Below, piece by piece: positions 7,607 to 16,252 of a stretch of 64,000 nucleotides of DNA (the stretch's first letter is position 1; the number at the start of each line of letters is the position of its first letter). The stretch is from assembly GCA_023667015.1 (NCBI GenBank), contig JAMPAX010000001.1, forward strand, positions 297,443 to 361,442, read 5' to 3'. The notes beneath the pieces were generated by a model, which saw only the letters and a program-made list of their open reading frames with translations, was not told where the DNA came from and made no database searches. The DNA comes from Muribaculaceae bacterium (lineage in GTDB: Bacteria > Bacteroidota > Bacteroidia > Bacteroidales > Muribaculaceae). The translations under genes were made by a program, and so were the position numbers.

Positions 7607-8428
7607 ATGCAATTTCTCGCACTCGACAGAGGAAACAGCCTCCTGAAGGCGACAGTATTAGAGCGTACTCCTGAGAGGAGAGTGCGTGTACTCGCACACA
7701 CTGTCATTGAGGGGGAAGATGTGGTGAAGGAGGTAGGGCGGATTGCTTCTATGATGGTTTCCACCTCCGAGATTACAGGAGGAATGTACTGTGGGGTTGG
7801 CCCGGAGAATGGCGAATACGAACGACTCCGAGAGAATTTAGCTACGAAAGGGATAATGCTTGAGCGGCTTGACAGTAGCACTCCCCTACCAATATCAAAC
7901 CATTACCACACCCCGGCCACCTTAGGAATGGATCGCATAGCGGCACTATGCGGAGCAGCCACACTCTATCCTGCCACGTCATTAGTAGTCGCGGATGCCG
8001 GCACAGCGTTGACGCTGGATATACTCTCATCGACTTCCGAAGGAGAGATGGTCTTTGAAGGAGGCAACATATCTGCCGGGGTAACCATGCGGCTACGTGC
8101 GCTGAACGCCTACACCGACAAGCTACCACTCGTAAGTCACGAAGAATTAGAGAAACACATCGGAGACCACATCGGAACCGACACACTATCTGCACTAAGT
8201 TGCGGAGCACTTACCGGAGTAGCTACAGAAATACTCTCCGCCTTCCGATATGCAAAGAGCAGATACTGCGCCACAGCAATTATAGCCACCGGAGGCGACA
8301 GCAGGCTCCTAAGCAAAGAGTTGCAAGACTTAGCAGAAAGGGAAGGGACAGAAACAACGATAAAAGAGGAGCCCGACCTATTGGCCATAGGGCTCATGAG
8401 AATATACGAACACAAACATCAGAAATGA
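7607..8428 (+). CDS. coaX: Type III pantothenate kinase
   Basis: Phosphorylates pantothenate, the first step of coenzyme A synthesis. The 273-residue product opens with LALDRGNSLLK, the DxGN(T/S)xxK phosphate motif, and has TLGMDRIAALCGA around residue 105 and DAGTALTLD near 126, both diagnostic of the CoaX fold (ASKHA superfamily). Type III enzymes are not feedback-inhibited by CoA and need a monovalent cation. Its stop overlaps the start of the outer-membrane protein gene by four bases (ATGA), indicating translational coupling. Confidence 0.95.
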   Translation: MQFLALDRGNSLLKATVLERTPERRVRVLAHTVIEGEDVVKEVGRIASMMVSTSEITGGMYCGVGPENGEYERLRENLATKGIMLERLDSSTPLPISNHYHTPATLGMDRIAALCGAATLYPATSLVVADAGTALTLDILSSTSEGEMVFEGGNISAGVTMRLRALNAYTDKLPLVSHEELEKHIGDHIGTDTLSALSCGALTGVATEILSAFRYAKSRYCATAIIATGGDSRLLSKELQDLAEREGTETTIKEEPDLLAIGLMRIYEHKHQK

Positions 8429-9693
8429 AACTTATAAAGAAGACACTGGCCATAGCCATGACACTAGCGGGTGCAGTCCTGCCTACGATGGGTCAAAACA
8501 TCACCACTCCCTATTCGATGTATGGATACGGAGTATTGGGAGACCGAGCCACCTCGATGCAGCGGCAGATGGGAGGCATAGGCTACGCCATGCAATCGGG
8601 ACGACAGATCAACGTCATGAACCCCGCCTCATACGCCTCGACCGACTCGTTGACATTCCTATTTGACCTCGGAGCCGACCTAAGTTTTATCAATAGCAAA
8701 GAAGGGAGCATCAGCGATCATGCCACGGGGGGAGGACTCGACTACCTGACAATGCAATTCCCGATATCGAAACACTTTGGGGGGTCGTTCGGACTCCTCC
8801 CCTACTCCGGAGTAGGATATGCGTTTGGCAACGAGGTAGAACATGGAGCCTTAGAGAATCAAGGCTCCGGGGGCATCAACATGGCCTACCTCGGCTTTGC
8901 CGGAAGAATTAAAGGGCTGTCAGTCGGAGTGAACGTCAGCTACAACTTCGGCAACATCATCAATGACGTATACACCAACCCCTCGAATCAGGGGCGCACA
9001 CTCTTTGAGCACGTAATGCAGATTCGCGACTGGGACATCAATATTGGAGCACAATATGCATTGAATCTGACGAAGACCGACCGCATAGTACTGGGCGTAG
9101 TCTATTCCCCCAAGAAGAGTCTTCATGGCAAGAGTTGGGCTACGGTGCAAGAGTTGACCCAGGAGAGTATGCCGGACACCGTAGGGTATCTGAAGATGGG
9201 GAGCAACTACTACACTCCCACCTCGATTGGGGGAGGCATCAGCTACCGCCACCTACGCTCCTCGCGATTCACGGCAGAAGTTGACGTACTCTGGCAACAA
9301 TGGAGCAAAGCGAAATACTCCGCCATGTATGACATCGAGCGCCCCGAAAACATCATCTTTCAAGGGATGAAGTTTGACGACAGGTTGAAGATATCGGCCG
9401 GCGTAGAATACGTGCCCAAAGTTCGTGGCAGTTATCTGCAGAGAATGGCCTATCGTCTTGGAGGGTTCTACAACGATGACTATATCAATATCATGGGCAA
9501 CCGGGTTCGCGAATATGGTCTTAGTTGCGGCTTTGGCTTCCACACCCCTCAGGACAAGACTATCATCAACCTCGGCTTCGAATGGCGTCATCGTCAGGCA
9601 CACCCCCAGCCGATGATTACAGAAAACTACTTCAATATAACACTGGGAGTCAACTTCAACGAACTTTGGTTCTACCAGAGGAAGATTAAGTAA
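8425..9693 (+). CDS. Outer-membrane beta-barrel protein
   Basis: A 422-residue predicted outer-membrane protein. It has a signal peptide (MKLIKKTLAIAMTLAGAVLPTMGQ, cleavage after about residue 23) and then an N-terminal region rich in Asn, Gly and Tyr (MYGYGVLGDRATSMQRQMGG), followed by many alternating amphipathic strands, ending in a strand-like ITLGVNFNELWFYQRKIK. It resembles Bacteroidetes porin-like proteins of the FadL/long-chain transporter superfamily. It is translationally coupled to coaX by an ATGA overlap and followed by lptC, a context tied to envelope assembly. Substrate unknown. Confidence 0.85.
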   Translation: MKLIKKTLAIAMTLAGAVLPTMGQNITTPYSMYGYGVLGDRATSMQRQMGGIGYAMQSGRQINVMNPASYASTDSLTFLFDLGADLSFINSKEGSISDHATGGGLDYLTMQFPISKHFGGSFGLLPYSGVGYAFGNEVEHGALENQGSGGINMAYLGFAGRIKGLSVGVNVSYNFGNIINDVYTNPSNQGRTLFEHVMQIRDWDINIGAQYALNLTKTDRIVLGVVYSPKKSLHGKSWATVQELTQESMPDTVGYLKMGSNYYTPTSIGGGISYRHLRSSRFTAEVDVLWQQWSKAKYSAMYDIERPENIIFQGMKFDDRLKISAGVEYVPKVRGSYLQRMAYRLGGFYNDDYINIMGNRVREYGLSCGFGFHTPQDKTIINLGFEWRHRQAHPQPMITENYFNITLGVNFNELWFYQRKIK

Positions 9694-9720
9694 AATATTG
9701 AAGCAGGGCTTCAATATTTT
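9692..9720 (+). terminator. Perfect hairpin after the outer-membrane protein gene
   Basis: A 13-bp stem AAAATATTGAAGC / GCTTCAATATTTT with a 3-base loop starts within the stop codon. The 3' arm ends in four T only, so it may attenuate rather than stop transcription into lptC. Confidence 0.6.
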
Positions 9721-9746
9721 GATGGATGGTTTATGGTTGACAGTTT

Positions 9747-10355
9747 ATGCGAGTTCTGATTTATTTGATAATCACTGTGGCTCTGATTGGGAGCGGATCT
9801 TGTCAGGAGAAAGACAAGCTAAACGTTGCTGCGCATATAAAAGCCGACACCATGCCGACTATGAAGACGCGCAACATTGCCACTCTCATATCCGATTCGG
9901 GTATCGTGCAATATAAAATCGTAGCGCCCCTATGGAAAGTCTACGACAATACTACCGACCCCTATTGGCTATTCCCAGAGGGGGTATATCTTCAGAAATT
10001 CGATCGACGGAAGAAAGTCATAGCCACGGTAGCCGCAGACTCAGCGCGCTACTTCAAGAACCGCAAGCTCTGGAAGCTTGACGGACATGTAGAGATCTTC
10101 AAGCAGCCCAAAGACAAATTTTTCAGTTCGCAAGTATTTTGGGATCAAAACCGCCATGAAGTATACTCAGACTCCTTCATCCACATAGAGAATTCTACCC
10201 ATGTACTCGAGGGGATAGGATTCCATGCCGACGAAAACTTCAGAGACTACAGCATACATAAGCCAATGGGAATCTTCCCCATAGAGAACGACGCCCTTAT
10301 GCCGGAAGTTCCACCCAATGCATCGGCGCCTCAGGAATTAGGAATTATGAATTAG
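9747..10355 (+). CDS. lptC: LptC, periplasmic LPS-export protein
   Basis: Periplasmic component of the Lpt machine that carries lipopolysaccharide from the inner membrane to LptA and the outer membrane. The 202-residue product has a short signal with a lipobox-like GSGSC, so it may be lipid-anchored in contrast to the transmembrane anchor of E. coli LptC. A beta-rich OstA-like body follows (LWKVYDNTTDPYWLFPEGVYL, RKLWKLDGHVEIF). The last residues, QELGIMN, are encoded by a GAATTAGGAATTATGAATTAG repeat that continues into the intergenic gap, so the natural C terminus may originally have ended earlier. Confidence 0.9.
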   Translation: MRVLIYLIITVALIGSGSCQEKDKLNVAAHIKADTMPTMKTRNIATLISDSGIVQYKIVAPLWKVYDNTTDPYWLFPEGVYLQKFDRRKKVIATVAADSARYFKNRKLWKLDGHVEIFKQPKDKFFSSQVFWDQNRHEVYSDSFIHIENSTHVLEGIGFHADENFRDYSIHKPMGIFPIENDALMPEVPPNASAPQELGIMN

Positions 10356-10371
10356 GAATTTACAAATTATA
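10331..10371. repeat. GAATTAGGAATTA repeat running into the lptC stop codon
   Basis: Imperfect GGAATTA / TGAATTA units begin inside the last codons of lptC and continue past the stop. The same unit is found near 12830 and at 25285-25341. Confidence 0.8.
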
Positions 10372-10382
10372 ATTTAGGATAA

Positions 10383-11663
10383 TTGGAACTATCTACATTG
10401 ACAGCGGTCATAATGACCCTTATAGCCATTATATTTTCAGGGCTCTTTTCGGGTACTGAGATAGCCTTTGTGCAGAGTTCAAAAGTAAGAATGGAGATTG
10501 ATGCCACTCGTGGCGGCCTCATCAACAGAATAATACGCAAATTCTCGCGCCACGAAGATATGTTCATCTCAACACTGCTTGTGGGCAACAATGTGGTGCT
10601 GGTCATCTATGGTATTACAATATCTTTGCTAATCAATCCCTTGCTAAACAACATATTTAACAACGATGCCTTAGTTTTGATTAGCAACACCGTCTTATCT
10701 ACCTTGATAATCCTCTTCATGGGAGAGTTTATGCCAAAGGCCACATTCAGAATCAATCCTAACCTGATGATACGGATAATGGCAATACCTATCTACATTA
10801 TATATATCATCCTGTATCCCATATCATGGTTTGTCAGTCTCATCTCACGCGTGCTTATGAAGATATTCCACATCGAAGGGAGCAATCGTGAAGGGAGCAA
10901 GCTGACAATGGAACAACTCGACGACTACATAGAGCGCAGTATTGATGAGAAAGAAGACAAAACACTTGTAGAAAACGAAGTAAAAATCTTTCGCAATGCC
11001 ATAGACTTCAAAGACACTCAGATCTCAGAGTGTATGATACCGCGCAACGAGATAGTAGCCGTCAACATCGACGACACCGATCGCGAGAAGCTAACGCGGC
11101 TCTTTATAGAGACCGGACTATCCAAGATAGTAGTATATCGCAAAGAGATCGACGACGTCATTGGCTATATCCACGTCAGCGAGCTCTTCACCCCCGACAC
11201 TGACTGGAAAGAGAAACTCAAACCCGTAATCTTCACACCTGAGACGATGCTCGCCAACAAGATGATGCGCAGGATGCTTGGCGAAAAGCGCTCGCTGGCC
11301 ATAGTCATTGATGAATTTGGAGGAACCTGTGGACTGGTAACATTAGAAGACCTTGTAGAAGAAATATTCGGAGAGATAGAAGACGAGCACGACCGCAAGA
11401 AACTACTTGGGGTAAAACTCGGAGAAAATATCTGGGAATTCTCCGCACGCGCCGAGATTTCTCACCTCAACGAAGAATACAATCTGGATATAAAAGAATC
11501 TGAAGAATACCATACCCTTGCCGGCTATATGCTCTACAACCTCGAAGCCTTCCCCGAAAAGGGGAAAAGTTACGACATTGGATCGTTGCGAATGACCGTA
11601 CTGAAGATGACATCGAGCCGCATTGAGCTGGTGAAAGTTGAAAAAATTACAGAAAAAACATAA
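10383..11663 (+). CDS. CNNM/CorC (hemolysin-C) family transporter
   Basis: A 426-residue inner-membrane protein with a CNNM transmembrane domain (about residues 1-150; LIAIIFSGLFSGTEIAFVQSSK is typical), a CBS pair (about 200-330; SECMIPRNEIVAVNIDD and IDEFGGTCGLVTLEDLVEEIFGEIEDEHD), and a C-terminal CorC_HlyC/FAD-like domain. Members export Mg2+ or other divalent cations; in gliding Bacteroidetes the relative is called GldE. The start codon is TTG at 10383, chosen because it gives the family's usual 18-20 residues before the FSG motif. An ATG at 10413 would remove part of the first helix. The C terminus (KITEKT) lies in a 22-bp direct repeat that continues downstream. Confidence 0.9.
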   Translation: MELSTLTAVIMTLIAIIFSGLFSGTEIAFVQSSKVRMEIDATRGGLINRIIRKFSRHEDMFISTLLVGNNVVLVIYGITISLLINPLLNNIFNNDALVLISNTVLSTLIILFMGEFMPKATFRINPNLMIRIMAIPIYIIYIILYPISWFVSLISRVLMKIFHIEGSNREGSKLTMEQLDDYIERSIDEKEDKTLVENEVKIFRNAIDFKDTQISECMIPRNEIVAVNIDDTDREKLTRLFIETGLSKIVVYRKEIDDVIGYIHVSELFTPDTDWKEKLKPVIFTPETMLANKMMRRMLGEKRSLAIVIDEFGGTCGLVTLEDLVEEIFGEIEDEHDRKKLLGVKLGENIWEFSARAEISHLNEEYNLDIKESEEYHTLAGYMLYNLEAFPEKGKSYDIGSLRMTVLKMTSSRIELVKVEKITEKT

Positions 11664-11680
11664 AAAAATTACAGAAAAAA
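11641..11680. repeat. 22-bp direct duplication across the CNNM stop codon
   Basis: AAAAATTACAGAAAAAA occurs twice with a period of 22; the first copy encodes the last codons and the second is non-coding. Confidence 0.8.
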
Positions 11681-11723
11681 GCATTTTTTCGGGGAGATAG
11701 TGCAAAAAGATAAAAAATAATTA

Positions 11724-11731
11724 TATCTTTG
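11724..11731 (+). promoter_or_regulatory. -7 element of the ECF sigma gene
   Basis: TATCTTTG fits TAnnTTTG. No good TTTG is seen at the usual distance, so the -33 box is weak. Leader about 40 bases to the ATG at 11778. Confidence 0.55.
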
Positions 11732-11777
11732 CACCGAAATACAATTGAAAAACATCTATTCAATATCGAACTGCCTG

Positions 11778-12284
11778 ATGAGCAAAGACTCTAAATTCAA
11801 GAATTCAGTACTGGGTATGCAGGGCAATCTTCTATCATTTGCCCTAAAGTTGACTCTGAACAACGACGAAGCAAAAGACCTTGTGCAGGACACCACTCTG
11901 AAAGCACTCAACAACGAAGAGAAATACGTTGACGACAACAACTTCAAAGGGTGGATGTTTACCATCATGCGCAACATCTTCATCAACAACTACAATCGCA
12001 CTCCCCGAATAAATACCAATATAGACGTCACCGACGATCTCTACTCCCTTAACGACGCCGGCGGCACAGTAGCCGAGACTCCGGAAAGCGTTGTAGCATG
12101 CAGAGAGATATCCGAGATACTCTCGCAATTCCCCGACAGCTATCGCCGACCATTCTCAATGCATGTAGCCGGCTACAAATACGAAGAGATTGCCGAACGA
12201 CTGAACATGCCAATGGGAACAGTCAAATGTCGCATCTTCTTCACACGCAAACGCCTGCGCGAGATGCTGAAAGACTATCGTTAA
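11778..12284 (+). CDS. ECF-type RNA polymerase sigma factor
   Basis: A 168-residue sigma-70 family regulator. Region 2 is at about residues 10-80 (AKDLVQDTTLKALNN, FKGWMFTIMRNIFINNYNR) and region 4 at about 110-165 (LSQFPDSYRRPFSMHVAGYKYEEIAERLNMPMGTVKCRIFFTRKRLREML, with the helix-turn-helix at its centre). The ATG at 11778 (MSKDSKF) is preferred over the TTG at 11745. No anti-sigma gene of the FecR type follows; the next gene encodes an exported PepSY-like protein, so control is unclear. Similar stand-alone ECF factors respond to oxidative or envelope stress in Bacteroides. Its stop codon TAA lies within a TTAAGTAGATAGTCGATTT copy of the intergenic palindromic element. Confidence 0.93.
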   Translation: MSKDSKFKNSVLGMQGNLLSFALKLTLNNDEAKDLVQDTTLKALNNEEKYVDDNNFKGWMFTIMRNIFINNYNRTPRINTNIDVTDDLYSLNDAGGTVAETPESVVACREISEILSQFPDSYRRPFSMHVAGYKYEEIAERLNMPMGTVKCRIFFTRKRLREMLKDYR

Positions 12285-12300
12285 GTAGATAGTCGATTTA
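12281..12300. repeat. Half-copy of the TAAGTAG palindromic element at a stop codon
   Basis: TTAAGTAGATAGTCGATTTA matches the left arm seen at 50655 almost exactly and supplies the TAA of the sigma gene. I do not see the right arm. Confidence 0.65.
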
Positions 12301-12390
12301 TATTCTCTCCCAAAAGATTGAACAATCAGATATTGAACAATTAGCACAGTTCAGTCATTACTAATAATAGAATGAAAAATAAAACAAAAT

Positions 12391-12822
12391 ATGAAAAAGC
12401 TAATTGCAATTATCATGATGGTCGTTGCCATCACTACAGCATGTGAAGCTCGCGACCACTTCACACGCGACCTCAGCGTCCTGCCCACCCAAGCCCAACA
12501 GACACTTAAAAAATACTTCACAAAAGTCAACCATATCAAGATTGACAAAGGTGTATTCGGAGTAGATGGCTACGATGTCATCCTCACCGACGGCACCGAA
12601 GTAGAATTCACCTCCAACGGAGACGTCAAAGAGGTAGAGAGCTACAAGGGGGTACCAAAAGCACTTATGCCTAAAGCCCTCACCGACTACGTATCGCGCA
12701 ACCATCGCGGAGCGAAGATTGTAAAGCTCGATGTAGACCGCAACAAATACGAGGTAGAGCTCGACAACGGCATAGAACTTGAGTTCGACCGCAGCGGGCG
12801 CTTCCTGAAAATGGACAGATGA
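12391..12822 (+). CDS. Exported PepSY-like protein (DUF2874 type)
   Basis: A 143-residue secreted protein. It has a signal peptide (MKKLIAIIMMVVAITTACEA), then ARDHFTRDLSVLPTQAQQTLKKYF, characteristic of the Bacteroidetes PepSY-like/beta-lactamase-inhibitor-like family. Two repeats follow, YDVILTDGTEVEFTSNGDVKEVE and YEVELDNGIELEFDRSGRF, each forming a beta hairpin plus helix. Periplasmic location is likely; biochemical role unknown. It follows the ECF sigma gene by about 100 bases and could be a target or sensor for it, which is inference from position only. Confidence 0.85.
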   Translation: MKKLIAIIMMVVAITTACEARDHFTRDLSVLPTQAQQTLKKYFTKVNHIKIDKGVFGVDGYDVILTDGTEVEFTSNGDVKEVESYKGVPKALMPKALTDYVSRNHRGAKIVKLDVDRNKYEVELDNGIELEFDRSGRFLKMDR

Positions 12823-12945
12823 AGGAAATTGGGAATTAGGAATAATGTCGCTAAATTAGCGACAGGTTAATGAGTCTATAAGTTTATGAGTTTAAATAAT
12901 ACGCTTGATAGACAATTATTTCAACTTAAACTAATAAACTAAAAT

Positions 12946-12978
12946 AAAATACTCTGAATCAAAGATTCAGAGTATTTT
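12946..12978. terminator. Bidirectional terminator between converging genes
   Basis: A perfect 15-bp stem (12946-12960 with 12964-12978) with an AAA loop. It carries A's on one side and T's on the other, serving the PepSY-like gene and the fucosyltransferase gene. The stop codon of the latter starts at the stem edge. Confidence 0.85.
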
Positions 12979-13804
12979 ATTTTATCTCCCGAAAGAGAGT
13001 CGCGAAGGGTTTGAAATCTGAGGCAGCTTCCGGGTCGGAAATCCAGTAGAGAGGAGTGTCGCGATACATTGCTGCTACGAGTGAGAAAGTGCTCGGAGGT
13101 CCCAGAATACGATTACATCTTGAGAGCATACACAGATCCTCACCGGGATTGCCCGCCGCGAAATGGAAGCTCAACCTTGGATTCTCCTCAGCCAGCTTAA
13201 GATATGGAGAACGGTTCAGATTCGGGTCATTGCCACATATGCAGAATGCGACTTGCCCTCCGGGTATAGACTCCGCCACACGCTTACAGGCGCAAGCCAT
13301 TTGAGAATCATCAAAAAAATATCTCCCCCCATTCCATCTTGCATAGTCACCTCTACGGATATGCACACCGACAGTTATAGCTGACGGGGCTACATTACCG
13401 AAAAAAGAATCCACTGCCTTCTCCACCTCCGGACGGAAAGCAAACATCGCCGTAATCTCCCGGCGATATTTAAGAAAGAGATCGTAGAAACGCACCTCCC
13501 ATCCCTCCACGAGGAGATTGCGACAGCATGCCATACGAGCTACAAGGGCATCATAAGCCTCAGGATTAACGTCGCGGGGAGTATTAAAACTGACAACAGG
13601 AAGAAGATGCAACGCTGCCGCCGACTTAGCGAAAAAATAAGTCAAAAAATTATGACCCGAAGATGAAGAGATACTGAAATAAGGATACTTATAGGCAAAA
13701 CGCATAGAGATCGCTCGACGTTCATGCTCCTTAGCCCATGCCCAGACATGGGCAAACTGCAGGATGTTGTTGCACATCCTCCCCTTATCTCTAACAAAAA
13801 TCAT
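12977..13804 (-). CDS. Alpha-1,2-fucosyltransferase-like glycosyltransferase (GT11)
   Basis: A 275-residue cytoplasmic glycosyltransferase. The motif VGVHIRRGDY near residue 145 is the HxRRxD donor-binding signature of alpha-1,2/1,6-fucosyltransferases (GT11, using GDP-fucose). The N terminus (GRMCNNILQFAHVWAWAKEH) matches the usual GN.xxQ.F..A.A opening, with MCNN in place of the common LGNQ, and the C-terminal LGPPSTFSLVAAMYRD fits the conserved S-T-F/S-WW region. Fucosylated surface glycans are common in gut Bacteroidales. The gene overlaps the M28 peptidase stop by four bases, so the two are co-transcribed. Confidence 0.82.
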   Translation of the reverse strand: MIFVRDKGRMCNNILQFAHVWAWAKEHERRAISMRFAYKYPYFSISSSSGHNFLTYFFAKSAAALHLLPVVSFNTPRDVNPEAYDALVARMACCRNLLVEGWEVRFYDLFLKYRREITAMFAFRPEVEKAVDSFFGNVAPSAITVGVHIRRGDYARWNGGRYFFDDSQMACACKRVAESIPGGQVAFCICGNDPNLNRSPYLKLAEENPRLSFHFAAGNPGEDLCMLSRCNRILGPPSTFSLVAAMYRDTPLYWISDPEAASDFKPFATLFREIK

Positions 13805-14796
13805 AGCGTATAGAGATATTGAACCACGGTCTGACCCACGGCCTTAAGGGTTTCAGGCGAGATATTGCCGATACCATCGGCCGTAGTGTGCCAAGCGGGA
13901 TCGAAGCCCTGCGGGTTCATCCTATAATCAATAATATCAATAGCCGGGATTCCCGCATCGATAAACGGCTTATGGTCGTCGGTCACGGCACCACCCACTG
14001 TAGGAAGGAAATACCGGCCATAACCCGCAGCGGCCGCAGCCGTCCACACCTGTGAGGTCAGATCAGGGGCAGCCTGCTCCGAGAAATACTCCTTATAGAA
14101 CGTAGCGCCGGGGGCTCCCACCATATCCAAGAGAATAACCTTCGAGGGTCGGTACCCGGCAATTGGAGGATTATTCACAAAGTAATTAGCACCGAGAGCC
14201 CACGAGTCCTCAATCTCATAAGCACCCCAATCCTCAGCATCGACAAACAAGAAATCTACACCCTGTGCCGACTCCGGCAGAGGATGAGAATGAATCTGAC
14301 GAGCGATCTCCAAGAGCACACCCACACCCGAAGCGCCGTCATTGGCACCATCCACGGGAAGATTACGCTTAGCCGGATCGGGATCCTCATCTGCCCAGGG
14401 CCGACTGTCATAATGAGCAATAAAGAGGATACGCTCCTTAGCCTGCGGCTTATATTGGGCAAGTATATTGACAGCCCGCAGAGGAGTACCATCGAAAGCA
14501 GGCAAAGTCACTCTCTGCAAAGTAATCTGAGCGCCATACTGCTTCATCTTCGACTCAATCCAAGCAGCAGCGGCATCATGTGCACCGGTATTAGGGACAC
14601 GCGGACCGAAATCCACCTGCTTTTTCACAAACGAAAAAGCCGAATCTGCAGAAAAGGTCGGCACTTCAGCTTGAAGAGCAGCCTCTCGGGTAGTGGCAGA
14701 GTCTGCAGATGAAGAAGAAGCCGAACGGCAAGAACACATCATAATTCCAACCGTAAAAAGGCCTGATAATATAGCTAAACGATAAGGTAAAGACAT
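13801..14796 (-). CDS. M28 family zinc peptidase / glutaminyl cyclase-like lipoprotein
   Basis: A 331-residue exported enzyme. The signal ends in a lipobox-like IMMCSC, followed by a Ser/Ala-rich linker, so it is probably a lipoprotein. Zinc ligands of the M28/glutaminyl-cyclase fold are visible: HYDSRP, the bridging Asp in GANDGASG, DAEDWG, the Asp in LLDMVG and the final His in WHTTAD. Relatives are aminopeptidases or glutaminyl-peptide cyclotransferases that cap N-terminal Gln as pyroglutamate; the sequence alone does not decide. It is first in a two-gene operon with the fucosyltransferase and has a divergent promoter to tyrS. Confidence 0.9.
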   Translation of the reverse strand: MSLPYRLAILSGLFTVGIMMCSCRSASSSSADSATTREAALQAEVPTFSADSAFSFVKKQVDFGPRVPNTGAHDAAAAWIESKMKQYGAQITLQRVTLPAFDGTPLRAVNILAQYKPQAKERILFIAHYDSRPWADEDPDPAKRNLPVDGANDGASGVGVLLEIARQIHSHPLPESAQGVDFLFVDAEDWGAYEIEDSWALGANYFVNNPPIAGYRPSKVILLDMVGAPGATFYKEYFSEQAAPDLTSQVWTAAAAAGYGRYFLPTVGGAVTDDHKPFIDAGIPAIDIIDYRMNPQGFDPAWHTTADGIGNISPETLKAVGQTVVQYLYTL

Positions 14797-14832
14797 ATTG
14801 ACAAAAAATATTATGAGACTGTCTCAAAGTTG

Positions 14833-14863
14833 CAAAATTAATGATTAAATTTGCAACATCAAA
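14833..14863 (-). promoter_or_regulatory. Promoter of the M28 peptidase operon, overlapping the tyrS promoter
   Basis: On the minus strand TTTG (14863-14860), 19 bases, TAATTTTG (14840-14833). On the plus strand TAAATTTG at 14846-14853 can serve tyrS, so the two -7/-33 regions interleave and may compete. Confidence 0.7.
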
Positions 14864-14959
14864 ATGATGGGAAGAACCCATTTGCTACATAACAAGATTT
14901 ATTATCTCTCATACCGGAGCGCTCGCTCCATTGATACTTATAAAAAGAAAACATACACT

Positions 14960-16252
14960 ATGGACTTTATAGAAGAACTCACCTGGCGCGGAATGATTCA
15001 TTCCATGATGCCCGGAACTGACGAACAGCTCCGTAAGGAGATGACAACTGCATACTTAGGTATTGACCCGACAGCCGACAGCCTGCATATCGGCCACCTC
15101 TGCGGCGTCATGATGCTACGCCACTTCCAACGTTGTGGCCACAAACCCTTAGCACTCGTAGGAGGAGCCACGGGTATGATTGGCGATCCCAGCGGCAAAA
15201 GTGCCGAGCGCAACCTCCTCGACGAAGCCACCTTGCGCCACAATCAAGAGGCTATCAAGAAACAGCTCAGTCGCTTCCTCGACTTCGAAAGCGATGCACC
15301 AAACCGTGCCGAACTGGTCAACAACTACGACTGGACAAAAGACATAACCTTCCTCGACTTCGCCCGCGAGATCGGCAAACACATTACAGTCAACTACATG
15401 ATGGCCAAAGAGAGCGTGCAGAAGCGTCTCAACGGTGAAGCACGCGACGGCCTGAGCTTCACGGAGTTTACATATCAGCTACTGCAAGGGTTCGACTTCC
15501 TCCACCTCTACGAAGCCAAAAACTGCAAACTCCAACTCGGAGGCTCCGACCAATGGGGCAATATCACCACAGGCTCCGAACTCATCCGTCGCAAACTCGG
15601 AGGTGAAGTATACGCCCTCACCTGCCCGCTGATTACCAAAGCTGACGGTGGCAAATTCGGCAAAACCGAGAGTGGCAATGTATGGCTCGACGCCCGCTAT
15701 ACAAGCCCCTACAAATTCTACCAATTCTGGCTCAACGTCAGCGATGCCGATGCTGAGAAATACCTCAAGATTTTCACCTTCCTGAATCGTGAAGAAATCG
15801 AAGCCCTCGCTGCTGAGCATGCTGCCGACCCCGGACAGCGTCCGATGCAGAAACGTCTCGCACAAGAAGTCACAGTAATGGTCCATGGCGAAGAATCCTA
15901 CAACGCTGCCGTAGAAGCATCATCCATCCTCTTCAGCAACAAAGCCAAAGAAGCCCTGCTACATATAGACGAGAAAACACTGCTCGACATCTTCGAAGGA
16001 GTGCCCACCAGCCATATCGCCAAGTCAGAACTCGAAGCCGGCATACCCCTGCTGGAATTCCTTGCTGTAAAGACAGGAGTGTTCCCCTCGAAAGCTGAAG
16101 CCCGCAAAATGACTCAGGGTGGCGGCGTCAGCATCAACAAAGAGAAAATCACCGATCCTCAGGCAATCGTCAACGCCACGAGCCTGCTTCAGGGCAAATA
16201 CATTCTCGTACAGCGCGGCAAGAAGAACTATCATCTGGTAGTTGCCGACTGA
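14960..16252 (+). CDS. tyrS: Tyrosyl-tRNA synthetase
   Basis: Charges tRNA-Tyr. The 430-residue class I enzyme has the HIGH motif ([11 protein letters not shown], about residue 42), the tyrosine-pocket sequence [24 protein letters not shown], the KFGKT form of KMSKS, and a C-terminal S4-like RNA-binding domain ([23 protein letters not shown]). The start at 14960 ([12 protein letters not shown]) matches the normal TyrRS N terminus; a longer frame from 14864 is rejected. The leader is about 100 bases with no T-box, as expected for this phylum. The TGA stop overlaps the aroB start, so the two are co-translated. Confidence 0.97.
   Translation: MDFIEELTWRGMIHSMMPGTDEQLRKEMTTAYLGIDPTADSLHIGHLCGVMMLRHFQRCGHKPLALVGGATGMIGDPSGKSAERNLLDEATLRHNQEAIKKQLSRFLDFESDAPNRAELVNNYDWTKDITFLDFAREIGKHITVNYMMAKESVQKRLNGEARDGLSFTEFTYQLLQGFDFLHLYEAKNCKLQLGGSDQWGNITTGSELIRRKLGGEVYALTCPLITKADGGKFGKTESGNVWLDARYTSPYKFYQFWLNVSDADAEKYLKIFTFLNREEIEALAAEHAADPGQRPMQKRLAQEVTVMVHGEESYNAAVEASSILFSNKAKEALLHIDEKTLLDIFEGVPTSHIAKSELEAGIPLLEFLAVKTGVFPSKAEARKMTQGGGVSINKEKITDPQAIVNATSLLQGKYILVQRGKKNYHLVVAD

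Noticed and set aside
11778-12822. ECF sigma / anti-sigma pair
   Set aside because: The downstream gene has a signal peptide and PepSY-like repeats, with no anti-sigma domain.
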